This document shows positions 7,239 to 17,351 of a stretch of 64,000 nucleotides of DNA, piece after piece. Each line of letters begins with the position of its first letter. Position 1 is the stretch's first letter. The notes beneath the pieces are model-generated. The model saw nothing but the letters and a program-made list of their open reading frames with translations. It made no database searches and was not told where the DNA came from. A program made the translations under genes and the position numbers. Origin of the DNA: Niabella agricola (GTDB taxonomy: Bacteria; Bacteroidota; Bacteroidia; Chitinophagales; Chitinophagaceae); contig NZ_JAJHIZ010000003.1 in the NCBI RefSeq assembly GCF_021538615.1, forward strand, positions 3,844,001 through 3,908,000. Reading direction: 5' to 3'.

Positions 7239-9515
7239 TTATTCTGATACAAGCTTGAGGGCTTTGTCAAAGAATTCGTCCCTGCCTTCCCGGATCCCTT
7301 TGATGGTCCGTTCCATCGGTAGATCCGGAACGATACCGGTTAAATGATGTTTACTGCCATCATGATTCTTGGCCACCATCCCCGTCCAAATAATGGTATA
7401 CCCCCCCGGCAAATTGACGGTATTAACGTCGCCATTAGCACCGGCGGAGGGTTGGCCAATGATGGTGGCAAGTTTGAAATCTTTGATAAAACCCAGGTAG
7501 CTTTCTGACAGGCTGATAGCGCGGCTATCCGTTATAAAAACTACTTTTCCGGTAACCTGGGGTTTCTTGGGCTTCATATTCCATCCGGAGCCTTTGAACT
7601 CAATATTTTCCTGGTCCGGATATGCCGTCTGCGGAGTGAACAGCCATTTTGTATCTTCTTCCTCTTTTAGAAGATGATCGATAAAGTCGTTGTTACTTTC
7701 CGGATGACCCCGGAAGTCGCAAATAATGCCCCGGGCTTTGGCAAGCTCCGGCATCCATTTATCGATCGAATCCTGCAACACGGTACTCATATCAAGATAA
7801 AATAGATCGTCTTCAATTTTGCCACTTGGTTTTTTCAACCGGTTCAGACTATTATAATATTGCGCATCGCCAAAACTACGTTCCCATTTTTGACGATGAA
7901 GAGCTCCGTCCTGTCTGTAGCTTATTTCCACTGTGGTGTATCGGGAGCCGTCTAATAGCGTGCTAACGGCAGCGTATGATTTCCATTGCGGGGACCCGGA
8001 AATATAGCTCATCCTATCTTTATAAATATCCATCACATCTTTCCCGTTTAGGGCTGTGATAACTGCCCCCCGTTTGATCCCGCTGATGCTGGAGTCTAAA
8101 ACCTGGTCTACAACCACCTGCCCTTCCACCCAAGCCAACAGCAGGGGTACGCTGTATGCATGAGTGGTATCTCCCCATAAACCAACCCGCATGTGACCAT
8201 CATTTAAAGGCTCCGTAAGCTTTAACAAGGTTTGTTTAAATTCAAGCGGAGTTGTATCAGCAAACGACTTTTTGATCGCTTCATTCAGGAACTCATCAGC
8301 ACTTTTGGACGCATCTTCCCAGTAAGGGAAAAAATGTTTAAAAACATTCCATGCAATAGCAATGGCACCCAACCGTACAGCAAGGTTTCCAGCCGTTTTG
8401 TGCTGCTGATAAAACGCCGTTATTTCCTTTTTAAGCGCATTGAGCTTTGCGCTATCTGCAACTGGAAAGGTATGGTCGGCAGTACCATAGAGCGCTATAG
8501 GGAAGATAACATCTATATTTTTTGCAATGGATTTTCGAAGCGTGGTGCCGGGCGCTGGAATGTGTTTATAGTTTACAGCATTTATGTTTACCACAGGACG
8601 GTTGCGTTCCATTCCTGCATTTTCACTCGCCACGGAAAGCACTTTGTTGTTTCCGACGGTAGCCATTGTATACTTATATCTTTTTGCCGGGGCTATATTC
8701 CAATTGGCCGGAAGCGCATTGCTCCATGTTTCAAAATCTCCATTATTGACGGGTACCGGTTCCCATTGCTTTAGAACCTGGTCATAGGCAAAAATCTTTA
8801 TATCATCGAACCACACAGACCCCGTTCCTTCCAGCATTCCGCCAAGTATCATTTGCCGGGCGTTCTTGTCAACCATTCCGGATAACCTGTACACAGCCCA
8901 TTCATTTTTTTTGGCAGGCTCACTATCGATATTATAGGAAAGCCCGGCTGCTCCGGCCTTGTATATTTTGATCCGTAAATAACCACTGCCATCTGTAACG
9001 TTCGCTTTCATTTTTCCCTCTATTCGGATCTGCTTCCCCCTTAAGCCGGTGATGTCGATAACCTGTGTAAACAGCCCAGACCTTTCTGATGACCCGGTAG
9101 CAGCTTCTATGGGACGGTTGATTCTCTTGCTGGAATAAGGCCGGCGATCATTGATTCCCACGCCCGTATGAAACCAAAATATGTTTTTATATTCCCGCGG
9201 CTTAGGGGGCGTAATGCTTGCGGGACTGAATTGCGGCTCAGGCCCCAGCTGGATGGAAGGGGCGATGGGCATAAATAAATTGCTGAGGATTTTAACGAGT
9301 TCTTCGTCTGAAGAAGCTTTTAGAACCTGGAGGGCGCCATAAACTGCAAACTGATTCCAGTTAATGGACGCCGCTTCATCAGAAGGATGAAAATGACGGA
9401 TATAACCAAAGAGCCTGGTAAATGCTTCTATGTTCCGAATTTGGCGCGCAGGCGGTTGTGTATGACCAGCAGATACAAACTGTAACAGCAAGCAAAGCAA
9501 CAGGAGGAATCGCAT
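7239..9515 (-). CDS. Exported S41-family (C-terminal processing) peptidase
   Basis: I take the ATG at 9515, where a clear signal peptide begins (MRFLLLLCLLLQFVSAG), giving 758 residues; an upstream in-frame start would put 13 polar residues before it. The N-terminal part has the IEAFTRLFGYIRHFHPSDEA segment typical of Bacteroidota S41 proteins, the middle contains a jelly-roll-like domain (NGDFETW), and the C-terminal third holds the peptidase: a tricorn-like region, then VVFITDSRAISLSESYLG with the probable catalytic serine near residue 665 and the GxxTxGxxxxxxLPGGYTI-type segment after it. It probably cleaves exported proteins or peptides in the periplasm or outside the cell. Confidence 0.88.
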   Translation of the reverse strand: MRFLLLLCLLLQFVSAGHTQPPARQIRNIEAFTRLFGYIRHFHPSDEAASINWNQFAVYGALQVLKASSDEELVKILSNLFMPIAPSIQLGPEPQFSPASITPPKPREYKNIFWFHTGVGINDRRPYSSKRINRPIEAATGSSERSGLFTQVIDITGLRGKQIRIEGKMKANVTDGSGYLRIKIYKAGAAGLSYNIDSEPAKKNEWAVYRLSGMVDKNARQMILGGMLEGTGSVWFDDIKIFAYDQVLKQWEPVPVNNGDFETWSNALPANWNIAPAKRYKYTMATVGNNKVLSVASENAGMERNRPVVNINAVNYKHIPAPGTTLRKSIAKNIDVIFPIALYGTADHTFPVADSAKLNALKKEITAFYQQHKTAGNLAVRLGAIAIAWNVFKHFFPYWEDASKSADEFLNEAIKKSFADTTPLEFKQTLLKLTEPLNDGHMRVGLWGDTTHAYSVPLLLAWVEGQVVVDQVLDSSISGIKRGAVITALNGKDVMDIYKDRMSYISGSPQWKSYAAVSTLLDGSRYTTVEISYRQDGALHRQKWERSFGDAQYYNSLNRLKKPSGKIEDDLFYLDMSTVLQDSIDKWMPELAKARGIICDFRGHPESNNDFIDHLLKEEEDTKWLFTPQTAYPDQENIEFKGSGWNMKPKKPQVTGKVVFITDSRAISLSESYLGFIKDFKLATIIGQPSAGANGDVNTVNLPGGYTIIWTGMVAKNHDGSKHHLTGIVPDLPMERTIKGIREGRDEFFDKALKLVSE

Positions 9516-9619
9516 AGTAGTTATTTTGGGTAAGCAAATTTCATATGTACCCATAAATTTAAAACGGGGTAGCTGACTTTTGTGTTAACCCTTTTGTAAT
9601 GTTTTCCAGATAGCGGCAA

Positions 9620-12112
9620 CTATTTCTCAAACCGGAACGCACTGCCTAAAAGACCGCCCAGCCCCACCCGTACCCCATAGGTTGTCTTTAATAAAGGCTG
9701 ATAGCCGGCGATCACATCTACCCTGAATAATTTGAAGATGTTCTCTATTCCGGCAAATGCCTCTGCGTAATATTGATTTTTGTTCACATAAAACGCGTTG
9801 CTTCCGGCTACCAGGTTCCATTTAAGCTTGTTGAATAGTGGAATTTTATTGGTCAGCAAACCATTAAAGTGATGCTCTATATTCTCTTCCGCATAAAAGC
9901 GCGCTGTATTACTGTATGCATAATAGGGCGCCAGCTGGAAACTGTTCAGGTATTTGATATTGTAAAACGTCTGATTGCCGTTGAAATGTTTCATGTCGGG
10001 GATGGAATACGCGTTGGCACTCAGGAATCCGCCGGCTCCGATCCTGTATTTGAACAGGCCTGCCAGCCGGAAGTTTTTATCGTGCGTCATTTCCAGCGAC
10101 CATTTATGATAATTGACGTCGCTGCCCAGCAATTGCGGAATGCCGGCGGTATAATTAAGGGCAAATGCCGGCTTATCCGATCCGATGGATGCCTTATAGT
10201 TGGGATATTGAACATATTTCTGTCCGGGCTGGTATCGAAGCGTAAGGCTTCCGATCAACACCTGGTGCGGGTTAAAGGGGATTTGCTGTAATGCCTCCGG
10301 ATGATTGGGCGTAAAATTTTTGTGCCGGTTGAAGAATGAAAAGCCGGAGCTGTTTTGCAAAGGTATACGGTCTTCATACAAGAGTTCCGCATAAATGCCC
10401 AATCCGTTTTCAAACCGGTTATTGTAACGGACGCTTCCAAACCAGTTTTCATACAACTTCATAAAATTGCTTCTGAAAAACAAAGTATAGAAGGTATTTG
10501 TCAAAGCATTGATGGGTTCATCAGTGTTGAACTGCGATACCCGCTTTCCGCCGGAGAAGCTTAAGTACCGGTTTCGGTAGGGCAGCTCTTTAGGTTTAAT
10601 CGTAAAGGTTCCGTAGGTATTAAAATGGTGATTCTCGAAGCCATACCGCAGGTTCCAGTGCAGGTCGTACTGGTATCTGCTTTTTACCGGGACGTAAATA
10701 AAGGTCTGGTCTGTCTTTAATGCCATTCCTTCTACCGTATTGTACTCCAGCCCTTTTACCAGGCCTTTAAGTTTATAAGTAAGCGTATGGTTCTTTGAGT
10801 ACCACCGGTATTGCTGGTTGTTCCACAGTATATTCCCTACGGTAATCTTCTGATGCCGTCTCAGGGAATCGTAGTAGGCCTTTGGGCGGTTCCGGTTCAG
10901 GGCGTTGAGACTATCGCGGAATGCATAATATTTTTTTTCATCATCTTCAAGCGTTACAGGGCGCTGCTGTTTCCAGAAATTGGAATCTTTTTTATAATAG
11001 CCCGTATCGTATTTCATTACTATATTGTTGAAGTAATTGGCGGCGTATTGCGGATGTAGGTTATAATTGCTGTATACGTTTACAAAGCTGCCCACTCCGC
11101 TAAATCCAAACTGGTTAAAGGAAAAGGAAAGGATCTGGTTCCGGGTTTTCCATACGCCGGGTGCTACCGGGCTGTGCAGCTGTTTGATGTGAAGGGTGTC
11201 GATCAGCTCCAGCTGGTACTCTTTGGTGAGCATGAGATCCAGGCTGTAAATATGCCAGGTAGCATCTGCAATGTCAATGGTTCCGGAGAACAGCGGCTCG
11301 TTTTTTCTTTTAGGAATGACGCGGATGGTTTTAACGGTGATCCCGTCGCGGGTATAGGTGTTCAAAAGTTTATACCGGTAAAAGTTCAAAGCACCATCCG
11401 CAATGGGTGAAATATAACCGCGAGAACTGTTGCTGAGATCAAACACGGCTACATTGTTGGTATAAAAGGAGGTAACCTTTGAAAAATTCAATCCCATATT
11501 GTTGCCCCGCTCGTAGCTGGAAAGCACGGTGATTTTCGATTGGCGGGGTTTTACCGCATCCAGCCGGATGTTCGATTCCGATAACAGCAACACCCCTTTT
11601 CCTGTGGCGTCCAATCCGTCGTCGGCATCCCGCTCTATCTTTTGCCCAAATACCTTTTTAGGAATATTACGAGTACGGATGATCCCTTTGAGATAAATAT
11701 TTACGGACAAAGAATCGGTTTGGTGTTCGTAATAGGATTTCTTTTTAATAGCCTGCCGGATGATGCGGTACGCCGGGTCTTCTCCTTTACTTTTAACGAC
11801 CACTTCGCCCATCAGGTGGTCGTTGGTATAAAGCATCACATTTAGCACCTGCTCCTTATCGGTAATGGTTATTTGCTTTTCAAACGGGATGTATCCCACA
11901 TATTCAAATACAAGGGTATAGCTGCCTGAGGCAAGTGTCAGGGAATAGAATCCTTTACTGTTGGCTGTGGTTCCGCGAGTGGTGCCTTTCACCGTAACAG
12001 TGGCATAGGGTAGTGCGGCTCCATGTTCATCGGTAACCGATCCTTTTACCTGGGCCAACACAGACGTGTGCAGGAAAAAAAAAGTAATGGCAGTCAGTAT
12101 CAATGTTTTCAT
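9620..12112 (-). CDS. DUF5686 outer-membrane protein with carboxypeptidase-regulatory-like domain
   Basis: An 830-residue exported protein (signal peptide MKTLILTAITFFFLHTSVLAQ). Residues about 22-95 are a CarboxypepD_reg-like beta-sandwich (VKGSVTDEHGAALPYATVTVKGT), the domain that precedes many Bacteroidota TonB-dependent proteins. The rest matches the DUF5686 family and ends in a series of amphipathic beta-strands and a terminal aromatic strand, expected for an outer-membrane barrel. There is no plug domain or TonB box, so it is not a SusC-type receptor. Function is unknown. Confidence 0.85.
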   Translation of the reverse strand: MKTLILTAITFFFLHTSVLAQVKGSVTDEHGAALPYATVTVKGTTRGTTANSKGFYSLTLASGSYTLVFEYVGYIPFEKQITITDKEQVLNVMLYTNDHLMGEVVVKSKGEDPAYRIIRQAIKKKSYYEHQTDSLSVNIYLKGIIRTRNIPKKVFGQKIERDADDGLDATGKGVLLLSESNIRLDAVKPRQSKITVLSSYERGNNMGLNFSKVTSFYTNNVAVFDLSNSSRGYISPIADGALNFYRYKLLNTYTRDGITVKTIRVIPKRKNEPLFSGTIDIADATWHIYSLDLMLTKEYQLELIDTLHIKQLHSPVAPGVWKTRNQILSFSFNQFGFSGVGSFVNVYSNYNLHPQYAANYFNNIVMKYDTGYYKKDSNFWKQQRPVTLEDDEKKYYAFRDSLNALNRNRPKAYYDSLRRHQKITVGNILWNNQQYRWYSKNHTLTYKLKGLVKGLEYNTVEGMALKTDQTFIYVPVKSRYQYDLHWNLRYGFENHHFNTYGTFTIKPKELPYRNRYLSFSGGKRVSQFNTDEPINALTNTFYTLFFRSNFMKLYENWFGSVRYNNRFENGLGIYAELLYEDRIPLQNSSGFSFFNRHKNFTPNHPEALQQIPFNPHQVLIGSLTLRYQPGQKYVQYPNYKASIGSDKPAFALNYTAGIPQLLGSDVNYHKWSLEMTHDKNFRLAGLFKYRIGAGGFLSANAYSIPDMKHFNGNQTFYNIKYLNSFQLAPYYAYSNTARFYAEENIEHHFNGLLTNKIPLFNKLKWNLVAGSNAFYVNKNQYYAEAFAGIENIFKLFRVDVIAGYQPLLKTTYGVRVGLGGLLGSAFRFEK

Positions 12113-12241
12113 TGTTGTGATTCGTATCTGTTGGTTTAAATGTTACATCATCCGGTATGGATGCAAACCTCCCACGAATCTTTGAAAAGGAAAAGTTAAA
12201 TGCCGTAGGAACGGATGGGCTTTCAGAAGTATTGGAAACAA

Positions 12242-12268
12242 CAGGCCCCGGAAATGATCCGGGGCCTG
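12242..12268 (-). terminator. Rho-independent-type terminator of zwf
   Basis: A perfect 11-bp GC-rich stem, CAGGCCCCGGA (12242-12252) with TCCGGGGCCTG (12258-12268) and a 5-nt loop, begins 21 nt after the zwf stop. On the minus strand it is followed by TTGTTT, a weak T-tract. It may serve both directions. Confidence 0.75.
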
Positions 12269-12289
12269 CTTATGTTATTTTTAAGGATA

Positions 12290-13816
12290 TTATCCTTCTT
12301 TTCTTTTTGGAGGAAGGGTGATCCAGTTCCTGCCCTCGCGCGCGATCAATGCTTCCGCATCTTCCGGCCCCCAGGTGCCGGGTGCGTAGTTGGGAAAATC
12401 AACGGGTGGGCGGTTTTCCCAGGTTTCCAGGATCGGCTCAATCACTTCCCAGGCAACTTCTACCTGGTCGCCACGCATAAATTGGGTGGGATTACCCATC
12501 ATTGCATCCAGCAAGAGGGTTTCATAAGCCTCCGGCTGGGGAGCATCATAGCTGTCGCTGTAGCTAAACACCATGTTTACGGGGTTCAGCGACATCGTCT
12601 GACCCGGGCGTTTGGCCTGGAACCGCAGCCGGATGTCCATCTCGGGCTGTATGCTGATGGTAAGCCGGTTGGAACGCCAGGTTTCGGAAGCCTCCGGCGG
12701 AAATGCATATTTGGGCGCTTCTTTGAACTGTATCGTAATGAGTGTCGTTTTCTCTTTCAGGAATTTCCCGGTACGTACATAAAACGGTACATCCTGCCAG
12801 CGCCAGTTGTCGATATAAAATTTTACTGCTGCAAAGGTTTCCACGGAAGAGTCGGGCGCAACACCCTTTTCGTCCCGGTAGGCCTTCATCTGTTCACCTT
12901 GTACCCATCCCTGGGAATACTGTCCGCGCACCGCATATTGCTGTACTTCTTCCTTTTTGATCTTCCGGATGGCATTCAGCACATCCGATTTTTTATTACG
13001 GATTTCATCTGCTTCAAAAGAAACCGGGGCCTCCATGGCCACCATACACAACAATTGCAGGATATGGTTTTGTACCATATCGCGCAGGGCGCCTGAACGT
13101 TCATAATAGCCGCCGCGGTCTTCCACCCCCACGGTTTCCGCTGCGGTGATTTGCACATGGTCGATATAGTTCCGGTTCCAGATGGGTTCAAACAAGGCAT
13201 TGGCAAAGCGCAGCGCCAGGATGTTCTGTACGGTTTCTTTTCCAAGATAGTGATCGATACGGTAAATCTGGCTTTCATCAAACATCTCCGTCAGCAGGCG
13301 GTTGAGTTCTTCGGCGCTCTTCAGATCATGTCCGAAAGGTTTTTCAATAACGATGCGTGCTTTGTTCTTATCCTTTGCTTTTTCCAGCTTGTTTAAATTG
13401 GTGGTAATTTCAGGCACCAGCTGCGGCGCTACCGCCAGGTAGAAGAGCACATGTACTTCCACGCCCCATTCCGCTTCGTAGTCACTGATAATCTTTCCCA
13501 TGGCTGTATAGTCCGCGGGTTTGTCTACATCCATTCGCAGGTACGATACCTGCTGCGAAAATTTTTCCCAGCTCCCGTTGCCATCGCTTTTCCGGCGTGA
13601 AAACTCATTGATGCCTTCCAGCAGGTGATTTCTGAATTTCTCGTTGGAATAATCCGTACGCCCGGTACCGATGATGGAAAATTGCTCCGGCATCAGGCCA
13701 TCCAGCCAAAGATTATACAGGGCAGGGGTCAGTTTACGCTGATTCAAATCTCCGCTTCCGCCAAATATAAAGAGGATCGTAGGCCCGGGCTTTTTTGTAA
13801 GATTGTTTTTAAACAT
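12290..13816 (-). CDS. zwf: Glucose-6-phosphate 1-dehydrogenase
   Basis: Oxidises glucose 6-phosphate to 6-phosphogluconolactone with NADP+, the entry to the oxidative pentose phosphate pathway. The 508-residue length is normal. The N-terminal Rossmann motif GGSGDLNQRKL is at residues 19-29 and the substrate-binding signature RIDHYLGKETVQN near 185-197, including the catalytic histidine region. No 6-phosphogluconolactonase or gnd gene is adjacent, although in many bacteria they are. A perfect -7 element lies at 13845-13852. Confidence 0.97.
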   Translation of the reverse strand: MFKNNLTKKPGPTILFIFGGSGDLNQRKLTPALYNLWLDGLMPEQFSIIGTGRTDYSNEKFRNHLLEGINEFSRRKSDGNGSWEKFSQQVSYLRMDVDKPADYTAMGKIISDYEAEWGVEVHVLFYLAVAPQLVPEITTNLNKLEKAKDKNKARIVIEKPFGHDLKSAEELNRLLTEMFDESQIYRIDHYLGKETVQNILALRFANALFEPIWNRNYIDHVQITAAETVGVEDRGGYYERSGALRDMVQNHILQLLCMVAMEAPVSFEADEIRNKKSDVLNAIRKIKKEEVQQYAVRGQYSQGWVQGEQMKAYRDEKGVAPDSSVETFAAVKFYIDNWRWQDVPFYVRTGKFLKEKTTLITIQFKEAPKYAFPPEASETWRSNRLTISIQPEMDIRLRFQAKRPGQTMSLNPVNMVFSYSDSYDAPQPEAYETLLLDAMMGNPTQFMRGDQVEVAWEVIEPILETWENRPPVDFPNYAPGTWGPEDAEALIAREGRNWITLPPKRKEG

Positions 13817-13844
13817 GATTCAGTGCTGCATTAAAATTTGTTTG

Positions 13845-13852
13845 CAAAAGTA
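13845..13852 (-). promoter_or_regulatory. Putative -7 element (TACTTTTG) of zwf
   Basis: Exact TAnnTTTG match on the minus strand, 28 nt upstream of the zwf ATG, giving a leader of roughly 20 nt. Confidence 0.55.
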
Positions 13853-14089
13853 GGACTAAAAAGAAAAACCGGAGTATTGTTTGTGTGTTCCGTTGGTTTT
13901 CATACTGATGTACTTACGCAAACGATTGCATGTGTCAACCGCTTTAACATATGGACAGGAATCCGAACAGTCTGGATTAAAAATAATTGCAGACCTGAAA
14001 CCCTTGCGGGAAGTGGCTTCCAGCGTCATGGAATTGCAAGATCCATGTGACCAAATTGTAAAACCGTGATTCGTATTTCCTTTTTCCCT

Positions 14090-14097
14090 TACCTTTG
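14090..14097 (+). promoter_or_regulatory. Putative -7 element (TACCTTTG) abutting the guaB start
   Basis: Exact TAnnTTTG match with only 3 nt between its last base and the ATG at 14101. If it is the promoter, guaB mRNA is leaderless. Confidence 0.55.
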
Positions 14098-14100
14098 CAC

Positions 14101-15597
14101 ATGGCAACAAGAAAATCTTCTGCAGCTACTGCAAATAACCCCAAGATCGCCTTTGAAGGCTTAACATTTGATGACGTATTACTGGTTCCGGCATTCAGCC
14201 AGGTGCTGCCGCGCGAGGTAGATATCCGTACCAAACTTACAAAAGACATTACGCTAAATATTCCCATCTTATCCGCAGCCATGGATACGGTTACGGAAGC
14301 GGCACTCGCTACTGCGATTGCGCGCGAAGGCGGACTGGGCATCCTGCACAAGAATATGAGTATTGAAAAACAGGCCGAACAGGTGCGCAAGGTAAAACGG
14401 AGTGAAAGCGGCCTGATCCTGGACCCCATTACCCTGCTGGAAGATGCCACCATCGGAGACGCGCTGAAGCTGATGGCGGAAAATAAGATAGGAGGTATTC
14501 CTGTAATCGATACAAATAAAAAACTCAAAGGGATCCTTACCAACCGGGATCTTCGTTTTGAAGATAATCCCAATCGCAAAGTAAGCGAGGTGATGACCAG
14601 TACAAACCTCATCACTGCTCCCGAGGGTACCGATCTGAAAAAAGCAAAAACGATCCTGCGCCAGCACAAGGTAGAGAAATTACCGGTGGTAGACCGGCAG
14701 GGCAAATTGATCGGCCTGATCACGTACCGCGATATCCTGCAGGTAACCTCCTTTCCCAACGCCATTAAAGACGGATTCGGACGGTTGCTGGTAGGTGCAG
14801 GCGTAGGCATTACCGGGGATGTGGCCGAGCGGATCGATGCGTTGCAGCAGGTGGGAGTGGACGTGGTTGTACTGGATAGTGCACACGGACATACGAAAGG
14901 CGTGCTGACGGCCTTAAAGACAGTTAAAAAGAATTTTAAAAAACTTAATATTATCGCGGGTAATGTAGGTACAGCAGCGGGCGCCCTGGCAATGGCGGAA
15001 GCAGGGGCGGATGCGGTAAAAGTAGGTATCGGACCGGGATCGATCTGTACCACACGCATCGTTGCCGGAGCGGGAATGCCGCAACTGACAGCCATTATGG
15101 AAGCTGCTTCAGGACTGAAACGGAAAGGCATACCGATCATTGCAGACGGTGGTATCCGGTATACCGGCGACCTGGTAAAGGCGCTGGCTGCAGGTGCAGA
15201 TTGCGCCATGATGGGCAGCATTTTTGCCGGTACCGAAGAAAGCCCGGGTGAGACCATCATTTTTGAAGGACGTAAATTTAAGGCATACCGTGGTATGGGC
15301 TCGCTGGGCGCCATGGCCAAAGGCAGCAGTGACCGCTATTTCCAGGATCCGGAAGATGATGTGAAAAAATTTGTTCCGGAAGGTATTGAAGGCCGGGTGG
15401 CTTATAAAGGCACGCTGAAAGAAGTGATCTATCAATACACCGGCGGACTTCGCGCCGGAATGGGTTATTGCGGGGCAAAGAGCATTAAAGATCTTCAGAA
15501 CGCGCAATTTGTAAAGATCACTAATGCCGGAATGAACGAAAGCCATCCGCATGATGTGGATGTTACTAAAGAGGCTCCGAACTATAGCCGGAAGTAA
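14101..15597 (+). CDS. guaB: Inosine-5'-monophosphate dehydrogenase
   Basis: Converts IMP to XMP with NAD+, the rate-limiting step to guanine nucleotides. The 498-residue protein has the IMPDH TIM barrel split by two CBS domains (about residues 100-220). The catalytic cysteine is Cys316 in GPGSICTTR, followed by the flap region and [13 protein letters not shown] use the ATG at 14101; a TTG 6 nt upstream would add two residues but lies inside the promoter element. guaA, the next enzyme of the pathway, lies about 1.9 kb downstream, separated by two unrelated genes. Confidence 0.97.
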   Translation: MATRKSSAATANNPKIAFEGLTFDDVLLVPAFSQVLPREVDIRTKLTKDITLNIPILSAAMDTVTEAALATAIAREGGLGILHKNMSIEKQAEQVRKVKRSESGLILDPITLLEDATIGDALKLMAENKIGGIPVIDTNKKLKGILTNRDLRFEDNPNRKVSEVMTSTNLITAPEGTDLKKAKTILRQHKVEKLPVVDRQGKLIGLITYRDILQVTSFPNAIKDGFGRLLVGAGVGITGDVAERIDALQQVGVDVVVLDSAHGHTKGVLTALKTVKKNFKKLNIIAGNVGTAAGALAMAEAGADAVKVGIGPGSICTTRIVAGAGMPQLTAIMEAASGLKRKGIPIIADGGIRYTGDLVKALAAGADCAMMGSIFAGTEESPGETIIFEGRKFKAYRGMGSLGAMAKGSSDRYFQDPEDDVKKFVPEGIEGRVAYKGTLKEVIYQYTGGLRAGMGYCGAKSIKDLQNAQFVKITNAGMNESHPHDVDVTKEAPNYSRK

Positions 15598-15612
15598 TTA
15601 TTGTTTATAGTG

Positions 15613-15651
15613 AATGGGTCGTGGTGCATGGTAAATGGATCATGACCCATT
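15613..15651 (+). terminator. Terminator-like hairpin of guaB
   Basis: AATGGGTCGTG (15613-15623) pairs with CATGACCCATT (15641-15651), 11 bp with one G-T wobble, 16 nt after the stop; it is followed by only a short T-tract. Confidence 0.6.
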
Positions 15652-15733
15652 TTAATAAGTTCCAGGTTCCGGATCTCAAAGAAAATAAAGATCCAAGATC
15701 AAAAAGCAAAAATCAAAACCAACCACATATACT

Positions 15734-16288
15734 ATGAAATACATAATACTGCTATTAATGCTGCTCACAGGTTCCGCGGTTACCAACGCACAGGTACGTG
15801 TGATTACACGCGCAGCGGAAGCATACAGCCATTTTAAATTCCGGGGAGCCCGGTTGCTGAACGTGAATGAAGCCGGCGTTGATGGGCGGGAAGAAAATGT
15901 ATTTATTTTCTCAAAAGCGGCAAAAGGAGCCCGGCCGGATACGATGTATCTGCAGCGCTACACCAGGGGTAAAAGCGGCTGGGCTGTAAAAGGGGATACC
16001 ATGTTGGTGCATGCCGGCGTTATCATGAACTGGGATGCCCGCAAAGGCTTTTTCGACGGGGACGGGGATGGCTGTGTGGATGCGTATTTTATTTACAGTC
16101 TGACCGATGCAGATCTGAAGCAGCAATCGGTGCACCTGCTGTTTTCAAAGGGCACCGCATTTTATACGGTTAGCGCGTTCGCCGCGGACGGATACAATAA
16201 GAGCCGGTATTCCAGCAACTTTGAACAACTGTCGCCGGAGATTAAAAAAAGACTGATGGAGGCCTGGGAACGGTTGGATAAGGAGTGA
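15734..16288 (+). CDS. Exported protein of unknown function
   Basis: A 184-residue protein with a clean signal peptide (MKYIILLLMLLTGSAVTNAQ). I do not recognise the family with certainty. The mature part is mixed alpha/beta with a DGDGDGCVD segment (residues about 112-120), reminiscent of an EF-hand-like or FG-GAP calcium loop, and an amphipathic C-terminal helix. It probably sits in the periplasm or is secreted. It stands alone between guaB and a DUF2807 gene on the other strand. Confidence 0.75.
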   Translation: MKYIILLLMLLTGSAVTNAQVRVITRAAEAYSHFKFRGARLLNVNEAGVDGREENVFIFSKAAKGARPDTMYLQRYTRGKSGWAVKGDTMLVHAGVIMNWDARKGFFDGDGDGCVDAYFIYSLTDADLKQQSVHLLFSKGTAFYTVSAFAADGYNKSRYSSNFEQLSPEIKKRLMEAWERLDKE

Positions 16289-16628
16289 TTGTTTAAATGT
16301 TAGGCACTAAAAACCCAAAGACAAAAATCAAAGAACAAGGATCAATAGACAGATTTCAAGGCACATCAGTAGCGCTAAATGCTTATTTTTCAGTGGCTAT
16401 CAGTTATCAGATGCTTGCGTTAAGGACAAGAAGATCATTATTCAATGCAGATGTTCTATAGAGGTCTGTTATACAGAACAAGAGATCAATGCTGAGAGCT
16501 GAATGCTAAACGGATATTTTACGCTTGAATAAGATTCAATTTCGCTTGACACCAGTGCTGCATTCCCAGGCAAACAAGATCATCTGAATGTTAATGGATC
16601 TAATGACTAAATACTGAAAGCTGAGTGC
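16289..16628. other. Non-coding spacer with degenerate word repeats
   Basis: No gene is supported in this 340-nt stretch between convergent genes. It is rich in related short words (GCTGAGAGCTGAATGCT near 16491, CTGAAAGCTGAGTGCTTA near 16615) and a 6-bp inverted pair TGTTCT/AGAACA, similar in style to the low-complexity spacers seen elsewhere in this window. Confidence 0.5.
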
Positions 16629-17351
16629 TTAATCTGCCTTATTCACGCTTCCGGCCCCGTTTGCAGAAGAGCTTACTTTAGGATTGCCCTTGTACTTAAT
16701 GCTGGAAGCGCCGCTGGCGTCAGCCGTCAGTTGTACGCTGGCGAATACATTGGCGGTACTGGCGCCGCTGGCTTCAATATTGGTGGTTTCGGCCTTCAGG
16801 TCAAAAGCGTGAATGGTACTGGCTCCGCTGGCTTCTCCTTTGATATCGCGGGTTTCCCCGGCAAGATTCAGGGTGGACGCCCCGCTGACATCCATCTGCA
16901 CGGTGGGTGCCTTTACCTGGAGGGTCGCATTCGAGGCACCGCTGATATCCAGGATAAATGGCTCTTCCTGTGTGATTTTATTATCGCCCTTTAAGGTGGA
17001 CGCACCGGATATTGCTGCTTTTTTCACTACGGGCATGGAGATATAAATTTTGATATCGTTACTGGGCCTCAGGTTCACTTCGTTTTTTTCGTCAATATCC
17101 AGCTCTCCTTCCTGAACACCTGCGGTGATATATTGAAAAAGGTTTTCATCTGTTTCGATCTTGACACTGAACACAGAGTCCTGTTTCAGGAATATCAAAG
17201 AGGCATTGCCTATATCAATGCTGCTAAAGTCTTTCAGATCGTAAGTTTTGCTTACAATTTTCCCATTTCCTTTAATCCGTTGCTGATCGATGATATTACA
17301 GGAACCTGCGAGTAAAACCGCAACCAATGCAAAAAAAAATAACTTTTTCAT
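16629..17351 (-). CDS. DUF2807 (head-GIN, auto-adhesin-like) lipoprotein
   Basis: A 240-residue lipoprotein (signal MKKLFFFALVAVLLAGSC, lipobox LAGSC). The family forms a right-handed beta-helix; the mature protein starts with the characteristic GNGKIVSKTYDLKDFSSIDIGNAS region. From about residue 110 onward an SGAST/SGASN/GASS motif recurs eight or more times at regular spacing, which fits beta-helix coils. Such proteins are common in Bacteroidota; their role is unknown and an adhesin-like or envelope-stress role is only a family-level guess. Confidence 0.9.
   Translation of the reverse strand: MKKLFFFALVAVLLAGSCNIIDQQRIKGNGKIVSKTYDLKDFSSIDIGNASLIFLKQDSVFSVKIETDENLFQYITAGVQEGELDIDEKNEVNLRPSNDIKIYISMPVVKKAAISGASTLKGDNKITQEEPFILDISGASNATLQVKAPTVQMDVSGASTLNLAGETRDIKGEASGASTIHAFDLKAETTNIEASGASTANVFASVQLTADASGASSIKYKGNPKVSSSANGAGSVNKAD

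Noticed and set aside
12215..13096. A 293-codon plus-strand frame opposite zwf
   Set aside because: Antisense to a clear zwf, starts within the terminator region and shows no domain pattern.
13977..15320. A 447-codon open frame on the minus strand across guaB
   Set aside because: It lies wholly antisense to an intact guaB, its product is Ser/Pro/Ala-rich without any domain or signal, and it has no promoter or ribosome site. It is a shadow of guaB codon use.
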